A stretch of 64,000 bases of DNA, from positions 1,364,001-1,428,000 of the forward strand of contig JAFKAC010000006.1 of NCBI GenBank assembly GCA_025766275.1, in the 5' to 3' direction. Positions 49,763 to 60,683 of this stretch are shown here, one piece after another (the first letter of the stretch is position 1; each line of letters opens with the position of its first letter). Under the pieces are notes generated by a model. That model ran no database searches and was not told the origin of the DNA. It saw nothing but the letters and a program-made list of their open reading frames with translations. A program made the position numbers and the translations under genes. The stretch comes from Lactarius indigo (taxonomy: Eukaryota; Basidiomycota; Agaricomycetes; Russulales; Russulaceae).

Positions 49763-50660
49763 TCAATTCGAACCACCATCGATATCTTCTCTCGGCCTCT
49801 TGCTCCCGGCAGTCACCTGAGGCTGCTGCTGTGCTGCACCCGCACCGGTAACACCGACGACGAGACCCTTCAACCAACCAGTTTTCTCTTCTAAGACCCT
49901 CGCATTCGCGCTCGAGCTCCGTGACGCGCATCTCGAGTTCCTTCGACTTCTTTTCTAGCGCTGCCTCGCGTTCTTTTTTCTTTAACCGGAACCGGGCCGA
50001 CGCCGCCGTATTGCGCCTCCGTTTATCCTCTGCAGGTGTGAGCGGGGTCTCCGCAGCAGCGGGAGAGGCGCCATCGCTGCTCTGATTCGCCCACGCTCGC
50101 CGAAACGGAAGATACGCGTGTGCGAGGAGCGTTTAGCCGACGGGGGCTGGGGGGCAGGCCCAGTGGCAGCGGGTGGAAGGGGTGGAAGTGCAGCATTCGG
50201 GTAGAGTGACAGAATCTGCGCGAGGGAAGGCGTGGCGGACGCGGGCTGCACAGAAGACGCCACGAAAGGATCGATACCAAAACCGGCTAGGAGGCTACCG
50301 ATATCGAATGCATTCAGGGGAGGTCGCGAGGCGGCGACGGGGGCTTGAGTGGGCGGTGTGGGAATGGGATCTCCCATTACTACATTGTCGTGATTTTCTG
50401 CACGAGCCGGTTGGCCATCATCGGCGTCGTCCTCCTCCTCGTCCTCCACAGAATGGGTCGATTCATCTACGTCTCCGCCAGATTTTTTGTCATTTTTACG
50501 GACAAGGGGCTCGTCTGACTCGAAAGCCAGATTCGACCATATGTCGAGTTGGGCGCTGAGTCCGGGAAAGTTGAGCAAGTCGTGTGAATTAGCGATGTAT
50601 GAGTCAGAAGACTGTGTAGGCTGTACAAGGTTAAGCCCTTGAAGATTAGGAGGGACTCAT
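49763..50660 (-). CDS. bZIP transcription factor (Cys3/MetR-like)
   Basis: This is a sequence-specific activator. The basic region DKRRRNTAASARFRLKKKER resembles fungal Cys3/MetR sulphur regulators. It is followed by a leucine zipper, LEKKSKELEMRVTELERECE, then GLRRENGWLKGLVVGV, and ends REDIDGGSN. The N-terminal part includes LNFPGLSAQLDIWSNLAFES and an acidic stretch, DEEEDDADDG. The gene appears intronless. Several one-base insertions interrupt it: right after the start (GGG at 50652-50654; correcting gives MSPPNLQGLNLVQPTQ), near 50090-50110, and near 49880 (correcting gives RENGWLKG). It is divergent from CWC24, 175 bp away. The assignment to bZIP is firm; the sulphur role is inference from the basic region. 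Confidence 0.88.
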
Positions 50661-50835
50661 GTCAGAGAGATGGCGTGAGTTGGTGCGAGCGAAGGCGCAA
50701 AATAAGAGAAACGAGATAAGATGACTTGAGCTGACAACGCAACAAAACTCGACCTCGGTGACTGGCTTTGTCACACGATCCATTTGATTACTTAGCACCT
50801 CAATTGAGATTATCTCATCACTACACACGTCTTCC

Positions 50836-51908
50836 ATGGCCTCCACACAGAGCCTCGCCGTCCCATTCTTCAAGAAAAAGAGAGCTAGACCCACTACAAC
50901 TCGACAGCGTACGCCTTCTCCGCCTGCAGCAGATACGGCGCCATCTACGTCAACATCAAAATCACAAGTTGTCCTTCCGTCCCGCAAAGCCGGAACGAAC
51001 CTGCTCAGCGCTGGAACTAAGCGGACATCTTCACAACGCCGTGCCGGAGATCCCGATGCCAGACGACTCTGACGAGGGCAGGCGAGAGGGACCTGGAATC
51101 AACTGGACGTCCACTGGTGGCCATGTAAACAAAGCATTGGAAATCCTGGAGGGTGACGAGGCTGAGGAGATGCTTGCGAAACGTGTTCGGAAAGAAGACG
51201 CCGACGATGACGACGTACCCGATGATGGTCTTTATCACGGACAAAAGTCATACAAGGCCCACATCAAAAAGAGCCAGGAGGTTCCCAAATCGATGCGCAC
51301 AGGACCACAGCGCAGCAACAATAGCACCATTCGGACGGTCACCATAGTGGATTATCAACCAGATGTCTGTAAAGACTACAAAGGTGCGCACGCCTTCCTT
51401 TCGCGGAGAACAACCGGCGGTCTGACTGACATACTCCAACACTTATCAGAAACCGGCTTCTGTGGCTTTGGAGATACGTGTAAATTCTTACACGACCGGG
51501 GAACATGTACGTCCTTCGTGCCTCTTCGCCATCGGCCGGAGCCTATCTAACGACGACATCTTTAGACCTCGCAGGGTGGCAACTAGATAAGCTGGCTGCG
51601 AACCCTCAGAAGCAAGCAGAAGATCCATCAGGCTCGGATTCGGACGATGGCCTTCCATTCGCCTGTCTAATTGGACGCCATCCCTTTACAGACCCAGTCG
51701 TCACTCGATGCTGGTCACTACTTCTGCTCGTCTTGCGCAATCAAGCGATTTGCAAAGACGCCGAAATGCGCGGCCTGCAGGAGCGCCCACCGGTGGGATC
51801 TTCAATCGCGCCGATAAAGTTATGGCGAAGATGAAGAAGTTGGAGGCGGAGGGACAGTCACCTGGCGATGACGGCGACTGCAAACCCATCGAAGAGCGTC
51901 CAGATTGA
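50836..51908 (+). CDS. CWC24: Pre-mRNA splicing factor CWC24 (CCCH + RING)
   Basis: This is the RNF113/CWC24 family, which acts on the activated spliceosome. The start MASTQSLAVPFFKKKRARP leads to a Ser/Pro-rich N-terminus, then GINWTSTGGHVNKALEILEG and VTIVDYQPDVCKDYKETGF. The CCCH finger fits C-x8-C-x5-C-x3-H. DRGTYLAGWQLDK joins it to the RING. The RING contains FACLIGRHPFTDPVVTRCGH, YFCSSCAIKRFAKTPKCAAC and APTGGIFNRADKVMAKM. Its second cysteine position reads Gly (GGA at 51673-51675). Frame slips lie near 51037, at 51712 (extra T) and at 51782 (extra A). Introns are read at about 51383-51449 and 51507-51565. Confidence 0.9.
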
Positions 51909-54718
51909 AGGGCTCAACCAAAGTGAACCCGAATCCGAACATAGCGGTTCAGATCCGGAGGATTGACCTCCCCGGTCATGTATCCATAGTAGAGTAGAGC
52001 ACTGACTATATTGACTTTTGATTTTATCCACACTACATTCCTGTTCAAGAGTGCCATGCCCACATTGGCTGACGATTGATCCGAGGTACTCGACCGCTCG
52101 AGTCTCGCACGCTGACTTGGGTCGGCGTAGTTCTATGCCACAGTGGCGATTCCTCGCCAGCGCCGGGTACTCGTCATCCCGTCATTTTCGAGCCGCCCAG
52201 AATGTGCGTGGATGCTGTCCTTTTGTGAGGGGTATCGCGAAATTGACGGGCTTTCGCACCAATACGGTTTCCTACTTTTCTCTTTGTGTGACAAGTTGAC
52301 ACTTGTCGAGAACATTCTCTCACTATTCTGATCGCACCATCAGACGTAGTAGGAGCTCCTAGGGAAAAAAAAAACAAAGGGAAATGAAAACAAAAACAAG
52401 GTGGCTGACTGAATGATCAAAAGAAGTTTCTTTCCACCAACGCCGACGCCAGCGCCCTGCTGGTACAGTAGTAGCTAGTATTATTAGAAGCACTACGTCC
52501 GGGACAAGCCGCGCAAACGGAGGTTGGCCAGCGGCGAGTCCGTCACGGACGAGTGCGGTACTTAGGCCAGGACGGCGAAGAGCGATCGTCAAGGGCAAGC
52601 CCCCTCCGTCTGGTAGCACGCCTTCTGTTCTTCTCCAGCCAGTCCGAGTCGAGTAAAGCGCAGAACCCGGCCCCTGTCGATGGCAAAAGCCGATAGCAGG
52701 TGCGATTGCCCTGAGGATCATCGTCCCATCGTATGGCCCAGTTGCGCTTTGTCCACAGAACGGTCACCCGCCCGTCAAAGATCGAAGCAAGCCCAACGTC
52801 GTGCTAGTCGGAGTCGGAGTTGCACAGGCCCCTCTACCCATGCGTGCTACTGGACTGCTGACTGGCACAGAAGAGTTGCGGCACCAACCGGGGGGGAACG
52901 CGCGCGCGTAGAACAAGAACAAACTGAGTAGCACCCCCAGTGACACGGGTACGGTGAGTGCACACGTAAAAGGTGATTGCCTTGTCCAGCTAGGCCGTCC
53001 TGTCAGTATCCGGGATGCAATAGATGCGATCCTGATCCTGGAACCGTCGGCGGAGTTGTATCGGTGATCGCTCAGCGCTGACGCTGGCCACGAGCAGAGA
53101 AAGTTCTCTCGTTACTCAGTCCCCCACCCCCCCCAGTTACTAATTGCCTGGATACGTCTACCAGTTTGAATTCAACGTGAAGCTGACGGGAGAGCCAGTC
53201 GGCATGTGTAGCGTTGCGTGTTTCACGCAAAACACCGTGGCAACTCACCTTACGGTCATGCGTCGAAGCATCTCGTATGTGACTGACGAATACAAAACAA
53301 TCCCCCCCCCCTCCCCTGATTCAATAGCAACGCAGAAGACGATCATTGAAGACCCGACTCCAGAAGGCAGTGATGCCGGCTGACAGTGACAAGTGGGGCG
53401 GAGTGGACCTTTTTTTTTTTTTTCGCTCTCAGCTCTATCAGGGAAACCATCGAATGGGGGGGATCGGAAGTTTCTGAGCATGACACCAGCAGAACACACA
53501 GAAGAGGGGCAACATAGGCCTCTCCGGTCGATGCCAGCCAGGTACACGACTGGCCAGACCTGCGCCAGTACAGTAGCCCCCAAGTTTTTTTTTTTTCCGA
53601 TTTCAGCTTGCCACGTCTCGCACATCCCCATTCAAACAACATACGAACATCCTAAGCGGAGCTGGCAGTGGGCGCGCCATGCACCATGGACACCTAGGGT
53701 GATGACGTGCCCCCGATTGAAATCGGGTGACGATCGCAAGGAAATCGGGCGATTTTGCGTTTGCGTTGCCCATTCTCCCCCAATCTCGATGGATGCCCTA
53801 CCGAGAAGAACGACGAGAACTACCTATGTATGTAGAAGAACGCGCGCGAGAGAGATCATATACATACACACACATACACGCGCACACACACGCACACACG
53901 TTTTACTACATCTTTCTCACAGACAAGGCCAGTAGTGGAAATCGCGATGCCTGCATTTTTCCGAGAAGGAAATCTCCGAGAAGGAGACGGGACTCCTGCG
54001 GGAAGCTTGAGCGGAGGGGGAGGGGAGAGGGGGCGAACTGTGTCACAGTAATGACACGCCTAACATTTTTTTTTTCTCCCATCAGCTGATGGTATGATCC
54101 TCGCCACTAGGGGGGGATGACAGCAGATGCCGGCCACACATCCTCCGAACAAAAGAAAATATATCGCAGCGGCCAGGCAGGCCAAGAAGTTGATCGTTTT
54201 TTTTTTTCTTCTCTGTGTGATCTTGATCACGATGGGCTGGATTCGCAAATATTTCCTGGATAGGATCAGCGCGTCTACACGAGGCGAGTTGCTGACCGAC
54301 GATAAATGCCATGATCTCGGGGGGTCCGAGTAAGGAAACCCATAACGTATAACGTGGCTGGCACAAATGAAATACTTCCTTGTCTCGTGCCGGTCCACCT
54401 TTGTAGGGCCGCCGACGTGTGCCATACAGCAGCACACTTCCGAGAGGGCGCGATCCCTTGGCGTTTCCGGCACTCACACCCTCAGAAGCTCGCGTCGTGT
54501 TTACGTTTCTCATTCAGCTCAGCTGATGTGGATCGTCATTGGCAGGAGAAACACTAATGTAAAACCAACGTATTGTATCTGTGTAGCGAGGACATAGAGA
54601 GCAAGAGGATCAAAAGTGCGCATCTAGAATTACACAGATGTCTATCGCATGTTGCAACGATCAAAAAAAAATGAGAGAGAGAGAAACACGCGTATTCAGC
54701 AACGCGACTCTATGCAAG
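51909..54718. other. Gene-free stretch of 2.8 kb with long T tracts
   Basis: No family motifs are seen. T runs at 53410-53423, 53585-53596 and 54066-54075 are each followed within about 5-10 bases by CAG, which resembles polypyrimidine tracts and splice acceptors on the plus strand. A short plus frame (53144-53383, MPGYVYQFEFNVKLTGEPVG) might be an exon, but I cannot chain it. A CA tract lies at 53864-53904. An unrecognised gene or spliced non-coding RNA is possible. Confidence 0.4.
53864..53904. repeat. CA-rich microsatellite
   Basis: CACACA units with interruptions (ACACACACATACACGCGCAC and onward) lie in the gene-free stretch upstream of the C2H2 gene. Confidence 0.75.
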
Positions 54719-55503
54719 TCAAGCACCCTTCTGCGTAGGCTGCGGCATCTTGTCGCACGGCCTGTCCAAGTGTCGCTTCAGCGAGTCCACGCGCGCGTAA
54801 CTCTTCCGACAGTATTGGCACACGTGTTCGATTGTCGTGTGCTGGCTTTCATAGTGACGCTTGCGATCATGCGGACGTGTGAACGTGGCCCCACATACTC
54901 CACACGCGTGGGGTGATGAAGAAGACGAGGACGGGGGTGATGATGACCCATAACCGATGGGCGAAGAGGCGGGATTCGAATACTGGGCGGCATGTCCGCC
55001 CTGGGCTTGCATCGCGGGGTTCGGATAAGGTTTCTGTGGAGTTGCATACTGTGCGTGACCGTGGGGCTGGGACGGGACGATAGGCTGTCCGTGTTCTATT
55101 GGGCGGTAGTTCTGGTAATGGGGAGGAACGCCGGGATTCAGTAATACTCCTTGTTGACCGTCCGACGCGTAATGCTGGGGAAGGTATTGATGGCCTATAG
55201 ATGAACCCGATTGTTGTGCGATAGGATGGCCTTGTACAGCGGCAGGGTTGCCGGTCATCATAACTGTTCGCTTTCAAATGAGTGGACATCGAAGATAGGG
55301 GAGAGAGACGCATACCGGAGTGAAGGTGATCTTGGGGGGCTCCGTAAGGTCTCTGTAGTTGGACACCAGGACATGGCAGGGTGATAGCCACCAGCCTGAC
55401 CATTGTGGTGGTGGTCTGGATAGTTTGAGGGGTGCGTAGAGGATAGTGAAGGCTGATGACGCTGATATGAGTGACCGCGAGAGGTATCGTGGGGTGACTG
55501 CAT
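54719..55503 (-). CDS. C2H2 zinc-finger protein, putative transcription factor
   Basis: The start MQSPHDTSRGHSYQRHQPSL and most of the protein are low-complexity (His/Gln/Pro/Ser-rich). Near the C-terminus are two fingers: HACGVCGATFTRPHDRKRHY with ESQH, and HVCQYCRKSYARVDSLKRHL with DRPC, so the second finger ends in Cys (C2HC). It ends KMPQPTQKGA. One intron (about 55264-55313) separates the first exon from MMTGNPAAVQGHPIAQQSGS. A frame change near 55375-55395 shifts MSWCPTTE to PGVQLQRPYGAPQDHLHS, again by one base. No target or pathway can be read from sequence. Confidence 0.8.
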
Positions 55504-57254
55504 GGTAGAGGATGCGCGATGGATTGGTCTCTAGGATAGGCCGACGAACAAGAGGCTTTATAGTGTCGATATGCTTTAGAAAGAATGGCGATGATTGAAC
55601 GGCATCGGATTTGTTGAATATAGCTAACACGCAGAGACCGGCCAGGTGCGGTGCCAGAAACACGGCCCAGTAGAAAACCTAGGATGGGAAAGGGCAGGGG
55701 AGAGGGCAAGCGGGTGCCGAAGTGAGTGAGGCAAAAACCGTTTTGGGCCCGAAGTCAAGCCAAGGGAAGTAAGGGTTTCGACCCTGCACCCGTTGCACGA
55801 TCAAAGTGCACTATCCTCCCTCGACCGGGAAAGGAAAACCACCTTCGGTGTCAATGAATAGCATGTCCACACATTTGATATTCAGAAGAACCTATCCCTT
55901 CTTGACAAACGTATCCTGGAACACGTCGTTGAGTTCCCGTCGTTGACTGACGTTACGTTGAGAAAAAAAAAAAATGAAGACTCGCATTGATCTGACAATC
56001 GAGCGCCATCCAGCAATAAGCGAGTAGGCATTCGGCACCGCCCTTGCAGAGTTGAAAGGATTTTCGATGACATCGTCCCTCTCTGAATGAGATCGTGCTA
56101 CCGATGGATGGACTTGATCTCGCGATCTGGCGTAAAATCGTGGGAGTTTGACCCGTAACGTACGCTCGGGGCGGTTGCGCCACTAGTGCTCACTAGAAAC
56201 CTGCTCGACAACCATATGGTTTGTCTGATTTTGGGGAGAAAAAAAAAAGAGTTTTTAAAAACTTACAGTTTAACAGATCATCGCCTCGAAATGAGCGGGT
56301 ATGGTGTCAGCGAAACGATGTTGGCAAGTCTTGATGAACGTAGCGAGGAACGAACAGAGTCGGACGGAGTCTGTGTAGAGCGGGCACTCTCCGTCCGGGG
56401 AATGTACGCCGAAGGGACGATCTGTACATCTGGTGGGTGAGATTGAAACAGGAGCGCGGAGGAAAACGGGGTTGCTCGTGCACGAGAGTTTCACGGTCCT
56501 CGTAACTAGAGCAATGGCCGGGTACAGTAGGAGGTCCCAGGACCAGGGCCGTCATATCGGTTGGCCAAAATTTCACACACACGAATTTGACATGGTTGAC
56601 GACCTCCGGAAACAACGTGGTCATCCCCATGACCCAAGACATCGCGTTGCGAACGGTCTGAGACACGACGATGGTCGGAGCGCTGTGCCAGAAATGAGGG
56701 GACAGAACGCAGGAAGGTGTTTGTGCGGATGTTTGTTTCGAAGATGCGGTCGAACGGAATAGTTACACGACCGAGAGCTGTTGCGAAGGGGACCATTGAC
56801 GAAAACATACTGTAAGCACGCACCGCAAAATGAGACACCTGAGCGGCATATGGACGCCGGGGTGGTCTCGGATCTGATCAACGTATTTGCCGAGTTCTGC
56901 GTAAGATATGTCGAGATCGAAGCGCCTCGAGGTACAGTCTGGTCTCGGAGTTCCACCGGACGGAAAATTGAGGGGAGGAGGGGGTTAATGGTGGAAGGCG
57001 CGCGGATGCGGTATGTATTGAGCAAAACACCTACATCAGTGCGAAATATCGGACCTGGGCAGTGTGGAAGTGATTACAAACTAGAAAAAAAAAAAAGAAT
57101 ACTGCGCAAAAGAGAATAAGGAGGATGCCCTTTCGAGTGCATGAAGGACGCTCATGGTGATGCTCGTCCTCGCCAACTGCAGCGATGGTCGGATATGAGT
57201 CACGTGGGCCGGCGTATACGTTAGGCAGCGCGTCTAATCATCTTGAAATCGTAC
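55504..57254. other. Intergenic region with an unresolved possible gene
   Basis: The minus strand from about 57010 to 56440 carries pieces that look coding: RFDLDISYAELGKYVDQIRD, SSMVPFATALGRVTIPFDRI and SQTVRNAMSWVMGMTTLFPE, with a possible short intron near 56812-56840. I do not recognise them and could not join them into one frame. The rest (55504-56300) shows no coding signal. A-runs occur at 55962-55974, 56239-56249 and 57085-57096. Confidence 0.35.
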
Positions 57255-58658
57255 ATGGCACCTTTCGACCTCGACGCATGTATCCAACAACTCCTTCACA
57301 AACAATTACTCCATGAGGCACTCTTGAGGGAAATATGCGAAAAAACAAAGGAAGTTCTCATGCGAGAATCTAACGTCGTACATGTCAGTGCCCCGGTGAC
57401 CGTGGTCGGTGACATACACGGGTGCGCGCTTCCCTAAGCCATCATTTCTCTTTGGTGATGCTCAATCATTTCTCAAGCCAGTTTTATGATCTCATAGAAA
57501 TATTCCGTATAGGTGGTTACGCCCCATACACTAACTATTTGTTCCTCGGTGTGTCAGAACTACTCCGACTCATTAATCATGACCTAAGCTCAACCTAATT
57601 CACCGACGCAACACTTCAGGTGACTACGTCGACAGAGGTCTTTTTAGTGTTGAAACGATATCCCTTCTCACATGTCTGAAGCTTCGATATCCTGACCGTG
57701 TCCAGCTCATTCGAGGCAACCATGAATCTAGAGCGGTAACCCAGGTGCGCCTTCTGGTTTTCTCGGCGATTCTCCTCTCATTTACCGAGGCCCCAGACAT
57801 ATGGGTTTTATACAGAATGCGTCCGCAAGTACGGCTCGTCGCGAGTCTGGACGTACTTTACCGACATGTTTGACTTCTTGACGCTATCCGTAGTCATTGA
57901 CGACAAGATATTCTGCGTGCATGGTGGTTAGTTCTCCTTCGTTCTTCTCCCCCTCCCACCGGCCCGTCTATTCTTCCCAACTCGCTTGCGCTTATGCGCA
58001 CTGCATTTTGTCGCGTCTAGGGCTCTCTCCGTCTATCCACTCCATAGACCAGATCAAGGTCGTCGACCGATTCCGTGGTCTGTATTCGTAACCTTTCTTC
58101 TCGCGTCTTCCCGTTTGATCCGTTTTTTTTGTTTCCCATTAGAAATACCACACGAAGGCCCCATGGCTGACCTAGTATGGTCGGACCCCGATCCGGAGAA
58201 GGAAGATTTCGCGATATCACCTCGGTAATATGGTCTCCTTTCTTCGTGCGGAACTTCCCAGCTGAATGTGAACCGTGACAGTGGCGCCGGCTACACGTTT
58301 GGGTCGGGTGTTGTGTACAAATTCTTGGAAACCAACGGCATGACCCATATCCTACGGGCTCATCAGTTGTGCATGGAGGGCTACGCTTCGCTCTTTGACA
58401 ACCACCTGTCTACGGTGTGGTCCGCGCCAAACTACTGTTATCGATGTGGGAATTCTGCAAGTATACTAGAAGTCTCACCAGGGGGGAAGATGTACTTCAA
58501 CGTGTTCGAAGCTGCTCCTGAAAACGAACGGGATGGGCCGAGCCAACAGGCCGCACAGAGCGCTGGAGGAAAGGTTAGCCTTTTCTCTCTGCCTCTGTCT
58601 GGCCTATTGATAACGAATCCCACTTCTTCGCCGCTAGCTCCCAGAATACTTCTTGTAG
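57255..58658 (+). CDS. PPG1: PP2A-like serine/threonine phosphatase PPG1
   Basis: This is the catalytic subunit of the Ppg1 branch of PP2A-like phosphatases, known in yeast for glycogen accumulation and STRIPAK-like complexes. The start [20 protein letters not shown] leads to [18 protein letters not shown]. The metal-binding motifs are [20 protein letters not shown] and [13 protein letters not shown]. Then come [58 protein letters not shown] and [20 protein letters not shown]. The C-terminus LPEYFL keeps the conserved methylated Leu. About eight introns fit: near 57420-57484, 57550-57620, 57745-57798, 57926-58020, 58077-58140, 58226-58280 and 58575-58637. The frame is intact. Confidence 0.95.
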
Positions 58659-58985
58659 CCACTACGTATGCACGCGATGTCCTTCACGACAGATGACGAC
58701 TTTGCCCCACGAGAAGTGTTCGTAAGCGTTAGAGAGGTCGTGTGTCACGCGAAAACGCCACCACCGGCGGGCGCCTGTCACACAACTTTGCCCACGCAAT
58801 TCGTGTGGGCGTTATTATTGTATTTTATTTGATCGCGTAGTCTCTCGAAACGAGAGTCGCGTCGAGGGCTCACCGCATGCTTCGTTTCGGGACTCACAAC
58901 GGACGCGTTGCGCAGCCTCGTGTCGCCATATCGCGGCCCTCATCAAGAATAAAATTTCCTACTGTGTGCATTATGACATTCTCGC
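58659..58985. other. Convergent 3' spacer, no gene seen
   Basis: This gap lies between the PPG1 stop and the CRAL-TRIO stop on the other strand. I see nothing beyond likely 3' UTR sequence. Confidence 0.55.
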
Positions 58986-60619
58986 TTAATGGGGCTCGCC
59001 TCGTATTAAAAACATGCTGTTTCTTCGTTGACGCCACCACCATCGCACACAGAAGGAGACGAACAGGAAGGTAACGGTCCAAGAAACCCTTGACCTCCAC
59101 TTTTCCCACAAGAGAGTCGCGAGGGTACGAATGAGGTCACGTTTTCGCCGGCGGCCGTACCGTAGGTAGGGTAAAGAGGCAGGCAACAGCGAGTAGGGTG
59201 GTGGACCGATCGGGTAACCATAGAAGGGATTGTACTGCGATCGCGGAGAGACATGTGCAAGCGATGCAATCTTTCGGCGAGTTGAACGGCCTGCTGTATT
59301 GTCCCCCGAAGCGTGTGTTAGGGAGGGTGATGCGCCGCTGGCTTCTTCCCCATCGGAGGATGAGAGTGATGCTGAGACTGAAGGCGTTAGGGTTGTCGTT
59401 GGAGGCACATCGAGCATGTTCGGAATGCCCGAAAGGAGGGGAAGAAGGCCCCAGTAGTCTGATTTGGGGGTTAGATCAAGAGAGGAGACTCGGGGGCTGT
59501 AGGGTCTGCTTACCCTGAGGGAGGCTGGACGGACGAATGCATTCGTGTAGGGTCTCCTTCGAAGGGAAGAAGATTCTATATTGCACTGACTCGGGGAGGG
59601 CGAGCCTAAGTGAACGGATGGGGATGAGTCAGGTTCACGTGTTGCGCAGTCTCGATTCAGGAGAACACGAACCTGATCACGGTCCATATGCCAGATTGTG
59701 TCCACGAGAAGTTGATGATGAAGACTGTGCGCAAAGTTGGGTGGCATTAGAAGTGACCAGACAGCAGCCTGCTGCTGAAGAAGGCATACCGGTTCCGAAC
59801 ATGCCTGGGTAACGAGGCGAAACTTCGTGGATGTACCAAGTCAGCAGATCAAGATTCTGCCAACAAAAGCAGTCAGCCAGGGGGGAAAATATTCGGATAT
59901 GAAAGCGGGCTGCCCGACGAGACGCACAAAGTTTCTCATCGAGGCATTCTCCATATCGACCAGCAGTATGTATTGCAATATAGGACGTGTCAAGGGACTT
60001 TCCGGCGGCGATGAGGCATTGATATTGTGAAGGTTGATACGGAGGCCCTCGACTGTGCGCAATATATGCTCTCTGGGATCTTTCTGCAAGTTGGCAAGAT
60101 TGGCAAGTCTGAGAATCAGGACAGGACGCCTCAGAATATCTGTGGCCGGCTGGGGGAGGACATGGATCGGGGAGGGTGGGAAAGCATCGGGATCTTGGGC
60201 TTTCAGGTGGCTAAGACGCCAAATGAGAATCGACCTGAGGGATTCTAGCGCAAATGCCTTTGTGAATTTATGCCGCTAAGGAGGTGTATTCACGTCAACG
60301 GCTTGCCATAAGCGTGACTAGCGGAGAGGCTTCTTCCTCATTCTCTCACCTTGAGCGTACGGAATATAGACACTTTCTCGAATTCAAATATGAGCGCAAC
60401 CAACTTGCACGATCGGGCTGTGACTTACAATCGTCATGCAACCATTCTTCTGCCCGCTCGCGTGCGGCTTTGTCAAGTCCGAATTCGTCGACTACATTCG
60501 GAAGGATCTGGGCAAGCAGGGTACTCTGAAGGTCTTGTACGGTTTGCCTGTGTTCAAAGTACAAAGAAATTCAAATGAGAGTGGTGGTCTTGTATAGCAC
60601 GAATGTCTCCTGGGGACAT
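58986..60619 (-). CDS. CRAL-TRIO (Sec14-like) protein with a C-terminal membrane segment
   Basis: This is a lipid-binding Sec14-type protein. The start MSPGDIRAIQDHHSHL is followed by the N-terminal helical part, QTVQDLQSTLLAQILPNVVD, KAARERAEEWLHDD, LSIFRTLK and AFALESLRSILIWRL. The CRAL-TRIO lobe includes ILRRPVLILRLANLANLQ, PILQYILLVDMENASMRNF, NLDLLTWYIHEVSPRYPGMF, VFIINFSWTQSGIWTVIR and LALPESVQYRIFFPSKETLH, then SSLPQDYWGLLP. A Ser-rich linker and basic KRDLIRTLATLLWEKWRSRV precede a hydrophobic segment, SWTVTFLFVSFCVRWWW, near the C-terminus, suggesting a membrane tail anchor. A one-base slip lies near 60575. Introns are read near 60395-60440, 60270-60350, 59625-59680 and 59462-59515. 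Its start is 64 bp from the start of the divergent methyltransferase gene. Confidence 0.82.
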
Positions 60620-60683
60620 GAGTAGAGAGAGAGCAAGGTGAGAGCATGTGATTTCATAACCCTGTGGATTGGCTCGTTCTAGG

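Noticed and set aside
55736..55800. GGGTTTCGACCCTGCACCC as a possible T-arm
   Set aside because: No cloverleaf can be folded around it by eye.
56110..56190. tRNA-like sequence on the minus strand (GTGGCGCAACCGCC and GGGTCAAACTCCC)
   Set aside because: The A-box and B-box resemblance is partial and no acceptor or anticodon stem can be paired, so it is not called as a tRNA.
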